A stretch of DNA of 64,000 nucleotides. It comes from Schizochytrium sp. TIO01 (Eukaryota > Sar > Bigyra > Thraustochytrida > Thraustochytriidae). The DNA is taken from the NCBI GenBank assembly GCA_004764695.1, contig SMSO01000034.1, positions 2,922,501 to 2,986,500 of the forward strand, in the 5' to 3' direction. The notes under the pieces were generated by a model that was not told the DNA's origin, did not search any database, and was given only the letters and a program-made list of their open reading frames with translations. Shown in pieces: positions 32,773-44,638 of this stretch; the first letter of the stretch is position 1, and every line of letters starts with the position of its first letter. Position numbers and translations under genes: made by a program.

Positions 32773-35700
32773 TTACGAGCAAACGTGGTAGTCAAGCAAA
32801 CAAAGCAACAAGTAGGTGAGCAAGCGCGCACAGTTCTTGCCTTCTTCTCAATGTTATTTGCACGTGCTTCCTGTGCAGCGCGTTTTTGCATTTTTTTTAT
32901 TTTTTTCCCTTTTTGGTCGTTTATTTATTTTTAAATACTCAAACCTTTCAAGAAATTAAATTCAAGGACCCGTTCGATCAGCAGCATGCTCCCAACAAGC
33001 GAACACTATTTACAACTGCTTTTTCGAGAGCTCCTTTCTCTGAGTGTCAGTCGCGGCGCTTTGCTTTCGCCTTCTCAGATCCTTTCCCCATTAAAGTTGT
33101 GTTGTCTATGTGAAAAGCACGAAGTCCGCAAAGTTTCTTTTGGCGTGGGTAATGCTAACAAAATTCGGCAGCTCAGCTGAAGCACAATTTCTTATTCTTC
33201 GCGTTATCAGGCTGAAATATTTCTTCTGGAGTGCTCATCGCGTCGGATATAGATAGTTAGTTTCCTGTTGCAGTCTTCTTCCCTGGCTCCATCGAACCTC
33301 AGGTGGGCATCGCCAAGTTTAGAGGTCAAATGGCAATCCATTGGTAAGCTGGCAGGCGAATCCTAAGTGTAACTTCGTTCGATGATCAGATTGCACAATC
33401 ATCGCTCGAGCAGTTGAATACTACTTGACTGCTTGTTTCGAACAACCTCGGTATTCGTGGCTTTTAGCTTTCTCCGGTCAGTTGCTCACTCGCTCGCGCT
33501 GGCAGATTTTGATGAAGGAGTGAATTGAGCTGGGTACCTAGTCCTGGTTGTGCCTCGTCGTTTTCTGATCCGAATTCCGTTGTAGCTTCTGCCGTGGTTC
33601 GACATTGCGTGGGAAGAGATGAACGAGTTCGGGCAGAGGATAAATGTAGTAGTGCAATTCGTGGAGGCGAAATGAGCGAGTCCTGAAGAACCTCGAACTC
33701 ATTTCAACGTTTTACCCGCTGCCGTGTGGAAGCTAGCTGCATAGGTCATTCGTTGAGCAAGCAATCTGCAAGCAGCTGTTTGTCCTCTCCTCCAATATCC
33801 CACATGCTTGGCCTCAAGCGACACCAAACAGGTATGTGTGTTGGCTTCTTCTAGGCAGTGGCTTTTCTTTTTACCATGTTCTGCCTAAGAGTCTCTCAGC
33901 TCTTGCAATGCTTGGGGCTAGCTACATCATCTTTTACACACTTTTGTACTGCAGTACGACCTGTTATATCAAGTAGTAGGAGAGGGTGCCGGTGCCTACA
34001 AATGAGAGTTAAATGGAAGAAGATCTTCAAGGTTGGAGCTGTCACCCGGAGTGCAGACGAAGTCGGAGTAGCGGAGCCAAGAGAGCGAAGGTCTTTGCTG
34101 TTTTGCTTGAGGGAACATAATTTATTTTATTATTTTTGTTTTCTTGAAGAAAAAGAAAAGGGGATAGTAGGGACGAAGAGTGAATAAATTGAAAGTCATT
34201 TTAAGACAGAAGATACCAAAGGAAATAACTGAAAATTCAAGTTTTTCTGGTAAAGCCTCCTCGTGCAATAACTCCCGCGCTTTCTACTGGTGTTTCGGCT
34301 TACTTTGCCTCCTGAAAAGCAAAGGCACGATCAATATCCAGATTTTACTATAACATATCATTATTCGAATGCTTACGAGCGGCAGAATAACGAGGGAACC
34401 GGAGAAAAGGATAAGGTCTTCGCAAATATCTTTCGTTCAGACGTAAAAGTTGGAAACGACACATGATCAATATTAATCGCAAATAACATGCCAAGGAAAT
34501 TCATGTTGTTTCAAGCTTAGTTGTGATGGGTCTTCAGTATCGCACCTAATTTGATAATTGCTGCTAAACCCCAACTTGAGTCTCTCAGTAACTGCCCATT
34601 TGCAGATAGATTTCATAGGTAACCACAATTACTGCTTGGTTTAGAATATGGTGAAGTGCATTCTTTTGTTAATACCAAAATTTGACATTCCGAGGGCTAT
34701 TAGATTAAGCAATTGGAGACAGAGATCACCACAAGGTCACCAAGGTTGATGAAGTTTTTCTTTTCTCAGGATTATTATGCTATTGATATTAGAAAACTAT
34801 TATATCAGTAGGGAAATCAAGTTGACCTCGCGATGGTAGCGAGTAAGTTATTGCCAACAACATCTACGGATTTGTCGTTTTCTCAATGTAAGATTTTAAA
34901 TGCGTTTCGTGGAGATGCAGTTGTCATAGTCTTTATTTTTCGCCTCGATTGATTGACAACGGGCGATGTGTTCTTTTCTGAGTTGCAGTGCATGTGCTAT
35001 AACGATTTCTTGATGTTGTGCGACGGCATTTGAAAATGGTACTGAAGTTAGTCGTATAGATTGGAAACAAATGAATTCTACAATTATCAGGCTCTGGCTT
35101 AGTCTTAATGATCATGTCTTTGATGCGGCAGCTTTACACCACTGTGGATACGATTTCCAGGCCTATTGAGGACAATGAAGGTCTGCTAAGACGAGAGAAC
35201 AAATCGATTTATGGCTCTCGTGAGTACAACAACTGACAAGAAAGAGAAAGAGATAGAAAAATAAAACAAATCCTATGGAAAAGAGATGGAAAGTTGTAGA
35301 TGAGCCGAGAAAATGCTAGGACAAGTTACTAACAAGGAAGGAACACGTTCTTGTAGTCTTTACATGCAATCCAGGACGTCTTATCGCCTTGGAGTCACTA
35401 CGTGGATTAGAAAAGATCTATACCATGTTATCTAAAAGCGCAAGGATATCCAGCGGGCACGCATTCCAACTATATTTTGAGCTGAAGAAAAACATTATAT
35501 CACTTTTAGCGGTAACCCTTTAGGTATAAACTCAAGTCAATAATGGGTTGTTAGTGTTAAAACTCGAATAAGTACGTCCATTCCCCACACTTCCGGTAAA
35601 CTACTTGGGTAGGGTGCACACCATCACCATTTAAATTAAAATAAAAAAAATCCCCTACGGAATGCGTTTTCCATGCATAGCTCTTAACCTTCTTACGCCT

Positions 35701-36459
35701 GATACATCATTGAGAGCTCCCCAGCAGGGATTTGTACATAGTCAATTTCAATAAGGGTGTTGCCAAAGACAAAACTTGATAAGCTTTTATGTAGGAATTA
35801 AAGGTGTCTTGGTTTGAATTTCAAGTTTTGTATCTATCACAAACAAAACGCGTTGCAATGTGTGAAAAGAACAGGACGAATACCGGGGAATGGAATCGAG
35901 CACTCTGCTTATGTCTTTTCACACAGAGAACGATATAAGAGCTTGAGACATAGACTATAGTATGAAATCTATTGTAAGCTATGCAATATACTACATGTGC
36001 TAAGAAGTAGTGTGGGTTGCAGGACTGGGAATCACACTACCATTAATTTATTCAAGGCATCGCAATTAATTGAAGATATTAACTCAATGCCCCAAAAGTT
36101 TAGCTGAAGACATTGACGCCCGATACTAATTCACGTTTGCATACAACCATTGGTCCTAAATGAAGCTCTCCGTACGGTCTTTAAGATTATCTTGAGGGTT
36201 CCTGATTCTCACCCGCTCTCTTATTTCCATTTTGATCTATGAGTTGCTAGTATTCGCTTCTGTTATGCGCGTCAGTAAAGTTAGGAAATAAATAGAACGA
36301 AGCTATCACCCAGATTGATGGGATTCATGAAGGAGTAAAAGCGGGTAACATTATGAGTTCGGACAGTGTTTTGTTGCTATCCGTCCGCATACATCATACA
36401 GCACAATGGTTTAGGTTTACTTTCAATCTAGGATTTTCTTATTTTATAATTTTAGTATT

Positions 36460-36496
36460 AATTATTTATTTATTTATAACTAAATAAATAAATATA
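36460..36496. repeat. AT-only inverted repeat
   Basis: Phased TTTA units on the left arm face TAAA units on the right arm around a short TAAC centre, giving a potential stem of about 14 bp. It lies in a gene desert. Confidence 0.6.
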
Positions 36497-38256
36497 TATA
36501 TGAAGAAAATGAAAAAGAAATACAGCAAAAATCCTAGACTCCTTCTTACCTGAAGACAACTTATTTGGGAGTGGCAAACCTAGCCTCGAATGAATCACTA
36601 GGAGTACTGCAAAAATAGAATATCATATGGAGTCAGCCTACCGACAATGATATCCTTAAGGGCAAGTTTCACTCCGACGTATTTTTCGAAGTAATGGTTC
36701 CTGGCGCGTGGAATGACGCAAGTCTTAATACCTGCACATCGGATTCGACCCTTCCCACTGGTACTGTCGTGCATGTACATCTTTTGGAGATTAGAGTTAA
36801 CGCTTCGCAACACTACACTACTACTTTAGGTCAACATAAACCATAGAAGTTGTTATTTTACCCTCCAAGGCCAATTTGATTGATACGCAGAAATGTGGAG
36901 GAGCGGATTGGGAGCGGAAGAAACGAGTTTTGAAATCTTCCACGGATATGAATTCAAATTGAAGGTTTATAATTTGCGTCTTTTAGTATTATCGTTTTTG
37001 TGTACTGTTTGGCTAACCATTATTTTAACACAACACGACGCGACGCGACGTCCACGCAGTAGTGTGGAAAACGCGAATTTGTTTGATTGGAAACTGAGTT
37101 CAGTCGAGTAGGTATGGTAAAAGCTTCTGATTCCGTAGCGTGCAAAATATCTGTTCATCTATACAACCATCCACTTTCATCTAATACATTTTGACCAAGG
37201 CTAAGGCCTAAAGAGCTCCTAGGGTCATTTCAAATGAAACATTAAAGCCTCAACCAAAACGTTGCTATTTAATGCTTCACGTCGTATCGGGCTAGCTAGT
37301 GAATGGAACTCATTCTAGATTATTTTGTTATTTTATAAAACACGCTGTCCCTTGGAGCCCCCAAGCTCACAAATAATTGTTAATCGTTAAAGCTCATGCT
37401 TTGGATTACAGTTAGGGCGATTCTACACGAGCATCACTATAAGGCTTTAAAACTTGATTACGTATCTTTACTTTGCCGCTCCCACAATGTTTGTCTACTC
37501 ATGACTAGCTAATAGCATATTTGATCCAGTCACGACAAAAACCTGCTAATGCTCCATGCCAGATATATACCAATAGAGATATCAGAAAAGTATCATCAGA
37601 TCGCTCATGATGGCCTAGAAAGGTATAGTATGGAAGAATTTAAGTCTTAGATTCGTCGATTGCTTGTAAGTATGTATGCTTGTTTACGGAAGCTTTGAAC
37701 CAGGCTGAGTAGACATTTGGATTTAACATTTGCTATGCATGTGTTCTAAAGCAACCTACTACGTCGAAAAATGAAAGGAAATCGACAACAAACCACGTCA
37801 TAATTAACTGATTGTAGTTTTCTGACCAAAGTTTTAGACTGGCACATAAATTAAAAGTTTACTTTCCTTCATACTGAAATGAGATGATTAGAGTTCGATA
37901 GAAATCAAGATACTGCTCACTTGGACTAGTTGGAGCTAGTTTGATCATTTTTCTGTTACTGGGCCAACGTTTAGATACTTTTTTGATCTAACATTCACTA
38001 TTTCTAGAGCTTATTTTACGTATAGCTCAAACGAGGACTTCCACATGTGATCGCCCACCGCTATGTACTTTAATAAGTTGGACGTTTAAAATATCGAATG
38101 CACCATTCTAATATTTGAACTGTTTAATAGGAAGTACGGCAAGCTGAAGTCGAAATTCCAAGCAAACGATAGCAGAATCCAAATCCAAAACTGAAACATC
38201 AATTTGCCCAAACATTAAAGAATATATTCAACCTCAAAAGAAGCGAGAGGCTTAAG

Positions 38257-39615
38257 ATGGTGAAGTTACTTACTATATTAGCCTTGCTTCTTGGCACACT
38301 TCAAGGGATCAAGGCAGATAATGGAGATTATCTACTTACTTACCGTATAGTTCAATATTCGAACTCTCCACAATGTTCAAGATTTTGGGGGGAGCTTCAC
38401 TACGTAGGCTACACGAACACTGGCGATCGTACTGAATGTTTCGCTTTATGTAACCAACTTTCTGATTGTAATGGCCTCTCAACTATCGACGACACAGATC
38501 CAAGTGCTGTAGGACAATGCTACTTGTACTTTACACCCGGCTTAATTCCCCAGTCACTTCCAGATCTGTATGGTGCTCCACCTTCTGTCACTTCGGACAG
38601 TGGTCACTACACTTTCCCATATTTTTATGAATATGACGCCTATGATTACGACCATCCAACATATACTTATGCATGTTTCTGGAGACTTGCGACGACTGCA
38701 AGCCCGACTGTAAGCCCCGCTGTAAGCCCGACTGCAAGCCCGACTGCAAGCCCGACTGCAAGCCCGACTGCAAGCCCGACTGCAAGCCCGACTGCAAGCC
38801 CGACTGTAAGCCCGACTGCAAGCCCGACTGCAAGCCCGACTGCAAGCCCGACTGCAAGCCCGACTGCAAGCCCGACTGCAAGTCCGACTGCAAGCCCGAC
38901 TGCAAGCCCAACTGCAAGCCCAACTGCAAGCCCGACTGTAAGTCCTACTGCAAGCCCGACTGTAAGTCCTACTGCAAGCCCGACTGCAAGTCCTACTGCA
39001 AGCCCGACTGTAAGCCCGACTGCAAGCCCAACTGCAAGCCCAACTGTAAGCCCTACCTCATGCTCGGCTCGCATAATGGTAGCATTTGACTCTACATTTA
39101 AAAGACGAAAAAATGGGGGTATGAAGGAGACAGTGAAGATCCTGATTGAGTTTGTCAATGCTCTCCCAATAGGAAGTGGAGTTTCAATGGGGCTTTTACA
39201 GGTCGGCAGCTCCTCAGCACTTGAGCAAGTTGATATTGATTCCGCCAATGGTCACGACGCATCGCACATTTTAAATATGATTTCAACTTTGAGATCGAAG
39301 CGAAGTAAGCGCACTAAATTGGCCCCTCTATTCGGGACATACGCAACAAAAGTTAGTAGCCCAACTGTTTCAAGCTACATTCTATTTGTTAGTGATGGCA
39401 ATGCTAATTCTGATGCTAAACGCAAAATTGAGCTGGCAAGACAGATGAAGCTTCGTTTAGGAGCCGACGCTCCGAAAGTGCTGTGCTTTCAAACATTGTA
39501 TTGGAGGAGAACTTTTTTCCTGAAGAACCTATGCGACGTGGTGTATTTCCAAGGCAATAAGGGGGTTTCTCACGCTACGATAGCTAGCCGAATTGTTGAT
39601 AAGATCTGCAATTGA
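38257..39615 (+). CDS. Secreted ASPT-repeat protein with vWA-like domain
   Basis: 452 aa from the ATG at 38257. Residues 1-20 are a signal peptide ([20 protein letters not shown]). Residues about 21-145 are a Tyr/Cys-rich globular domain ([33 protein letters not shown]) whose ALC...C.G...C.LYF pattern resembles PAN/apple-type adhesive modules. Residues about 147-266 are roughly 30 tetrapeptides (ASPT, VSPT, one VSPA), a stiff, probably O-glycosylated stalk. Residues about 268-452 look like a von Willebrand factor A domain: IMVAFDST at the MIDAS position (degenerate DxSxS), [13 protein letters not shown], and [13 protein letters not shown]. No anchor is seen at the C-terminus (ends KICN). A cell-wall or extracellular adhesion role is inferred. 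Confidence 0.85.
   Translation: MVKLLTILALLLGTLQGIKADNGDYLLTYRIVQYSNSPQCSRFWGELHYVGYTNTGDRTECFALCNQLSDCNGLSTIDDTDPSAVGQCYLYFTPGLIPQSLPDLYGAPPSVTSDSGHYTFPYFYEYDAYDYDHPTYTYACFWRLATTASPTVSPAVSPTASPTASPTASPTASPTASPTASPTVSPTASPTASPTASPTASPTASPTASPTASPTASPTASPTASPTVSPTASPTVSPTASPTASPTASPTVSPTASPTASPTVSPTSCSARIMVAFDSTFKRRKNGGMKETVKILIEFVNALPIGSGVSMGLLQVGSSSALEQVDIDSANGHDASHILNMISTLRSKRSKRTKLAPLFGTYATKVSSPTVSSYILFVSDGNANSDAKRKIELARQMKLRLGADAPKVLCFQTLYWRRTFFLKNLCDVVYFQGNKGVSHATIASRIVDKICN
38697..39056 (+). repeat. 12-bp coding minisatellite, about 30 units
   Basis: Unit GCAAGCCCGACT with GTA/GCA and CCC/CCA/CCT variants encodes ASPT or VSPT. The 12-bp period is a multiple of three and the unit has no stop in any frame, so all six frames stay open across it. 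The CKPD, LQSG and VGLA translations seen in other frames are artefacts. Confidence 0.95.
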
Positions 39616-40428
39616 AGATGCTGAAGCAGTAGCAAAGTTGAAATTTTGCTGTGCAGTTTTCTTATAAATAAAGAATCACGTTTACAAAATTTTATCAATC
39701 AAATTATGAATATAAGGGTTCTATTATTATTCATTCGGTAGGGTTTAACCCAGGGTTATTAGAAGTGTACTATACTAAGCTTTTTACTTTAATCAAAATG
39801 CAGCTATGTCTTATAATTAGCTGAGAAGTCAAAGCAACCTGAAGATCGATTTCAGTAGTCCGTGGAGTAGAGTAGTCTGGAACTGCGTGACAGTAGGTTA
39901 AACTTATTGCGATTTGCCGAATTATGAGACTAGACCATTGCAAGATACCTACTAGAAAAGCATCATTTATAAAGAAGAAAAGTATTCCAAGTCCTGGCTA
40001 GAAAAAAAAATAAGCATCTCTCTTTTGCACTTACTTGTCTCAAACTTCATCGAAGGAGTAAATTACGAAACAAAACTTCATTCGCACCCAAAAAGTCAGC
40101 TCTAGTTGAAACGAAGACGTGCGAATATGAGTTTAGGCCTGGTCTGATTGCTTAGTTCATTTTGTCAAGATGCTCAAATGCAACGCGTGCTAAGAGGCAT
40201 ACCTTATTGTGAAATTAGTTACTTTCAAAGGGGATAAAATCGTCCGTGTTTGCAAATTCTTAGCTTTCGTTGATGTATAATATATTCATGCTCTTAGTTG
40301 TGAGCAACACATAAAAAATATTCCTTTCAAATTTAAATGAATGTTAAGGTGTTTCGAGGTATAAAAGGCTTTGAAGGACTCTCCTTAAATCAAAAATTAT
40401 AGATGCCTCAGATTTTGCTAGGAAGCTT
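39616..40428. other. Convergent intergenic region
   Basis: AT-rich spacer between two converging genes. No ORF or repeat of note beyond the AATAAA. Confidence 0.5.
39667..39672 (+). terminator. Probable polyadenylation signal
   Basis: AATAAA about 52 bp after the stop of the ASPT-repeat gene. Confidence 0.4.
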
Positions 40429-42981
40429 TTATTTGCGTTTAGGAATTTGCAACTGTTTGCACGGAGTAGATCTGGGTTCATGAAGAAGTGTGTTCGCAGT
40501 ATCGGTGTTGTTAATAGTGTTGCTCTCGCCGAGACCGTAGCTACCTCCAACACTTGCACCATCACCATGACTAGACGAAGGCGTAGAGTACCTCTGCGTT
40601 GAGGATGGCTTGCCTAATTCATTAGTTGCACTTCTTTTAGTTGGAAGTGGAGTTGACAATGTCTGGCCTACTCGCGCAGTAGAGAAATGTGAAGAGTTGA
40701 CAGAGCCGTGCAATGCCAGCGGCTTTACATGAACTGGTACGCGTGATGAACCAGAGTTTGCCGTGGGCATAGCTTGGCGCGGCCGCCGTCGGAGAGACGT
40801 GTATGATGGCGTAAGGGTTTTTTCAGCCCGAGTCTGGAAGACGATTTGGTCCTGTACATTGGACGTAGACAATCCTGACTGTGAGGTAGAGGAAGTTTGG
40901 CGGCCAAAATAATTCCCAGATCCTGCGACTTTTGTAGCTCCTTCCAGGTGATCTAGAAAAGATGATGTAATTTCTAGGGCCTCTGTTTTGGATGGTTGTT
41001 TTAAAGACGTTTGGGATGGGGAGTCTCTCACAGCAGAGTATGTTTGGCCCTGGGTCATGGGCCTGGCTGATGTGGAGGACGAGGTTTGCTGTTGGAAGCC
41101 GGGCGTCTGTATCGTTCTTGATGTTGAAGATGACAATGTTCCTGATTGACTTTTATAATCTGAAGATGCCGAAGCTTGAGGTTGGCGGTCATATTGTGCA
41201 CGAGAACGTGTTGGCTCAGAGTTCTCAAGCAAACCTCCGAGACGCTGCATAGCACCTGCTTTTAGACCAAACGGTGTTGCAGAGTCTTCTTGGGATTGGA
41301 CAAGCCATTGGCGCACCTTCAGGCGATCCTGGTCTTTTGTAGAGCTAGTGTTGCCAGTTGCATTGCGTTCTATGTCTTCGTTGTGCGTGTCGCGCGCTTG
41401 CTGTGACTGATTATGCATGATATGTAATGCTACGAGCATGTCGTATGCAACACGCGTTTCTGCAGAGTCAGTGCTCCTGGTTTTTGACTCAAGCACACTT
41501 TGTACTGCTTCAAGTTCCTCATGAAGAAATGGTGTTTTCAGAAAGATCTCGGAGAGTAGCATTCTGTCTTCCTGGGCCTCCTTCCACATGCGCGTGAGAA
41601 CCTTGGTGAGAGCGTTCTCGAGGGCAGGTGGCTGCCGCACGAGGACGAGGAGCTTCATCCACTGTTGCCGCCAGAGTTCATCGCGGTCTCCAAGCTGAAT
41701 ATCGTCCATTAAAATGTCTAGTACCACGCCCCGTGCTGGGTGGAGGCTTGGCCATAGCTCTTCACTGGCTGAATTCAACATATGCAAAGCCGGTCCGATC
41801 AGACTGCGTTCCCTTAACGCTTTTACCACGAAATACCCATCCGGAGCAAACTCGTAAAATGGATTCAGCGCTGCCCATAATTCCCGTAGTCGCAGCGGTG
41901 CTAAGATCTTTACGACCTGGGCTGCGGCCTTTTCCACGTCCTCAGCTACCACCATCACTGTTGCGTCATCCTCGTCAGAGCCACTCCCTGCTAGACCTGA
42001 TGATCTTTTGCTCATTGCGTAGTCCATTGGCTCTAGGTCCCCACTCTCACTTCCATCATCACTCTTGCTTGAATTTTTGGCTCCGTCGTCTTCACTGCAA
42101 GGAATCATCTGGAGCAGTGCGAGGCCGGCCACAGCCCGCGCCAGCTCTTGTTGCAGTCCTGCTGTCATCGCGAAGCGGGCCGCGGCCTCCACAAATTGTT
42201 GTCCCATTTGCGCAAGACTCCACTGTGCGTCCCTCTGCATTGCTTGTAGCGTGCAAAATAGCACGCAGCATCCTAGTGCTTCCACAGCCTGCTTACTGTT
42301 TGCACTGCGTATGGAGTCAGCGTCGGCTACGCTCACTGTCCTTGACCTTGGCGCGCCATCCTCATCGGCACCAAATGTCATCGCTAGAATTCTCGAGTAT
42401 GCCCCAAGACGACTGGCGGGGTTTGTCTCCTCGGCACCGAGACCGTTTCTGCTGATCTCATGGCCCTGGGTTTGGCTCCGCAGGTGTTTGCGGTTGAGCA
42501 ACGAGCGCTCAGCGCTGCTAAGATCTGTGTTTGGCGCCAGCGTTGCACGCGCCTGGGCAATGCGGAGCTTGCAGCGAAGAAGCTCAAGGGCGTCAATAAC
42601 ACCAGTCTGCGTCTGCTGCAATCCCTTCTCGAGAGCTGCTACGCGGCCAGAGTCGCGTTGCACATCCATGCGCTCCGCATCAAGCTCAGCGCGCTGCAGG
42701 CCAATCATGAGCCCAGCCACCTCGCTGCGTACGCGAACGGACCACGCAAGGTCGCGCCACAATTCATTCCCAGAGTTTGAGGCGTCAGAGTTGCGACGCC
42801 CGCGTTGGTGAGGCGCGACGGCGGCAGCGACTTGGCCGTCGAGTGCCTCGACTTCATCGGAAAGCCATGAGAGCACACGGCGTTCCGCCCAAGGCCGACC
42901 GCCGCAGGAGGGGGCAACCTCAGCGAGTAGTAGGGCCTCAGCGCGCTCCCATGCGCCCTCAGAGCTGCTATACGCCGCCAT
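40429..42981 (-). CDS. Large hypothetical protein, helical core and Ser-rich tail
   Basis: 850 aa from the first ATG at 42981. The frame stays open upstream to about 43095, but only with a GTG at 43059, and an acceptor-like GGATTTTAG at 43061-43069 precedes it; an upstream exon or a spliced 5' leader is possible. Residues about 1-480 are Ala/Leu-rich and helical (WERAEALLLAEVAP, LDAERMDVQRD, ALELLRCKLRIAQARATL), interrupted by an acidic loop (SESGDLEPMD, GSDEDDATV). Residues about 330-520 look like an alpha-solenoid (AALNPFYEFAPDGYFVVKAL, RGVVLDILMDDIQLGD). The last ~250 residues are Ser/Thr/Gln-rich and disordered. No membrane or catalytic motif is seen. A nucleoporin or scaffold would fit the layout, but I cannot assign a family. 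The 5' end is GC-rich. Confidence 0.82.
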   Translation of the reverse strand: MAAYSSSEGAWERAEALLLAEVAPSCGGRPWAERRVLSWLSDEVEALDGQVAAAVAPHQRGRRNSDASNSGNELWRDLAWSVRVRSEVAGLMIGLQRAELDAERMDVQRDSGRVAALEKGLQQTQTGVIDALELLRCKLRIAQARATLAPNTDLSSAERSLLNRKHLRSQTQGHEISRNGLGAEETNPASRLGAYSRILAMTFGADEDGAPRSRTVSVADADSIRSANSKQAVEALGCCVLFCTLQAMQRDAQWSLAQMGQQFVEAAARFAMTAGLQQELARAVAGLALLQMIPCSEDDGAKNSSKSDDGSESGDLEPMDYAMSKRSSGLAGSGSDEDDATVMVVAEDVEKAAAQVVKILAPLRLRELWAALNPFYEFAPDGYFVVKALRERSLIGPALHMLNSASEELWPSLHPARGVVLDILMDDIQLGDRDELWRQQWMKLLVLVRQPPALENALTKVLTRMWKEAQEDRMLLSEIFLKTPFLHEELEAVQSVLESKTRSTDSAETRVAYDMLVALHIMHNQSQQARDTHNEDIERNATGNTSSTKDQDRLKVRQWLVQSQEDSATPFGLKAGAMQRLGGLLENSEPTRSRAQYDRQPQASASSDYKSQSGTLSSSTSRTIQTPGFQQQTSSSTSARPMTQGQTYSAVRDSPSQTSLKQPSKTEALEITSSFLDHLEGATKVAGSGNYFGRQTSSTSQSGLSTSNVQDQIVFQTRAEKTLTPSYTSLRRRPRQAMPTANSGSSRVPVHVKPLALHGSVNSSHFSTARVGQTLSTPLPTKRSATNELGKPSSTQRYSTPSSSHGDGASVGGSYGLGESNTINNTDTANTLLHEPRSTPCKQLQIPKRK

Positions 42982-43259
42982 CGGAGCCGACCAGAACACC
43001 TCGCCAGATGGAGCCCGCTTCAAATCAGTTTGGCGACGACCTTTGGAGAAAGAAGGCACTCTAAAATCCTTTGGTCTCCTCCACGCAAGAGAAGATTAGG
43101 CACTATAGTCTACTGTGCAAAAACATTGTTCACTGTAGGTTTCCAATTACTCACTGTAGAGTTCTCGCCTACTATAGACTATTCCTCCTCTCTTCAGGTA
43201 GTGGTCGAACGAAGGTAGTTAGTTAGGTCGATACCTACAGCGCTTTATGCCATCATAAA

Positions 43260-43574
43260 ATGAGCAAGAACTTCTCTCAAACTACTTCGCATCGTGTCAT
43301 TGGCAAGAGGCAGAAGTGCCATGAAATGAGAAGGGTTCCCATCACTCTCACTCAAGAGTGCATTGCTTCGACGTTGAGGTTTTGCCTGAGTGAAAGGGAT
43401 GCTGGTGCCACCCTTCAGATGGTGAGCGAGGTGCGAGAGCAGCAATCCCTTCAAAGGAGTTTCAACCCGTTGGCAGTCAATATGCACGCAAAATCTACCA
43501 ACCCACTGGTATCTGGGAACCATGGTACGAGCCAACGTAGGTTGAGAGTGGATGTGATCTTCGGGTTGTTATAA
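43260..43574 (+). CDS. Possible small ORF (weak)
   Basis: A 104-aa ATG ORF, basic, with no recognised domain. It is fully overlapped by an opposite-strand open frame of similar quality, so at most one is real and possibly neither. Listed only because the composition is not obviously random. Confidence 0.15.
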   Translation: MSKNFSQTTSHRVIGKRQKCHEMRRVPITLTQECIASTLRFCLSERDAGATLQMVSEVREQQSLQRSFNPLAVNMHAKSTNPLVSGNHGTSQRRLRVDVIFGLL

Positions 43575-44560
43575 AACATCGTGGTCACAGGTAGACACTC
43601 CTTCTGCTGTTCGAAATGCTTGAGTGGAAATGCCGATTGAGCGTATAGACACGTTGAAAACTTTAATTGATTGGTTGAACAACTTGGCAATGGGACATGT
43701 GACAGAGATAGCGCACTAAAAGGTATTGGCATAGCGTGGCTATTGGCTAGTGCAAAGGAAGATTTTGGGATGAGTTATTGAGGTGTAGGAATGTGAGACA
43801 AAATGGACGGACTAGTCATAACAAGCTGATTGCTTTAATGTGTTTCAAAGGGCCCAAGAGCTCCAAAAGGAAACTAGACTGGCCCTAGGAAAAACCTTTG
43901 CATCAGCAGAAGCTGTTTTTATCAAAGGAAATAAATCCGTGAATATTTTTATACCGGACTCCGGTTTGAAATATTCACTTAAACTCTTATTGAAAATATA
44001 TCAACTTTCGCAAGCACGATTGGTAAAGCAAATTATGAATGACTGCTGAAGCCACTATTGACTATCTTTGGCACTACCTACACCTGACAATGGAGGTTTT
44101 GTATGGTGCCCGTTTCAAGATCAGAACCTCATTCTAGGACGTGTTGGCTCCTACAGTACTGCGAGCGTGATATAGAAAGCATCCACCCCCCCTCGGACAC
44201 CGTAGATATGTCCCATGTATTGCCATGTTCGCAGTAACCAAAAATTGTTTTGCAGGAAGGCTAGAAGATATTGAGAATGTCCCGGTCGTTTCGCAATACT
44301 GTGGCATCATGATTTTCTCACCCTCTGTAAAACTTGCAATTCACAAGAATATCTGCTATCGTTGCTATTGAAATCGCTCTTGTCAGACAAGTGAAATGTA
44401 GAAACCTGCTAATAACCCCTCGTTGGATTATTTGAAGAAAAGTTCAAATCCAACATAGAGAGAATAGCGGCAGCGGTCTAACAATAAATGTGAAGTTTTA
44501 CTTCAGGTATGACTGGGCCCCAGAATGCACATTATATATTTAGCATAAACAATGTTATAT

Positions 44561-44638
44561 GAAGGTAAATATTTCTTAAGAGATTAATTGGAGTTACTGG
44601 AAGGTAAATCTTTCTTAAAAGATTAATTGGAGTTACTG
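44561..44638. repeat. 39-bp tandem duplication
   Basis: Two abutting copies (44561-44599 and 44600-44638) starting GAAGGTAAAT and ending GAGTTACTG differ at only two positions, so the duplication is recent. Confidence 0.93.

Larger units (their letters stand above)
32277..38256. other. 6-kb gene desert
   Basis: No convincing gene. The first 550 bp are GC-richer, with a 94-codon open frame from 32460 (its first codon is TTG) whose proline/serine-rich stretch looks weakly protein-like and ends in a 16-bp tandem repeat. A 64-codon ATG ORF at 32986-33180 is leucine-rich and unsupported. From 34.2 kb onward the sequence is AT-rich and dense with stops in all frames. An AT-only hairpin occurs near 36460-36496. 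No RNA gene or mobile element is recognised. Confidence 0.5.

Noticed and set aside
38588-39248. CKPD, LQSG and VGLA repeat ORFs across the minisatellite
   Set aside because: They arise because the 12-bp unit lacks stops in every frame; only the ASPT frame has a signal peptide and flanking domains.
41628-42811. Plus-strand ORFs of 275 and 248 codons opposite the gene at 40429
   Set aside because: Arg/Pro/Ser/Cys-rich antisense shadows in GC-rich coding sequence.
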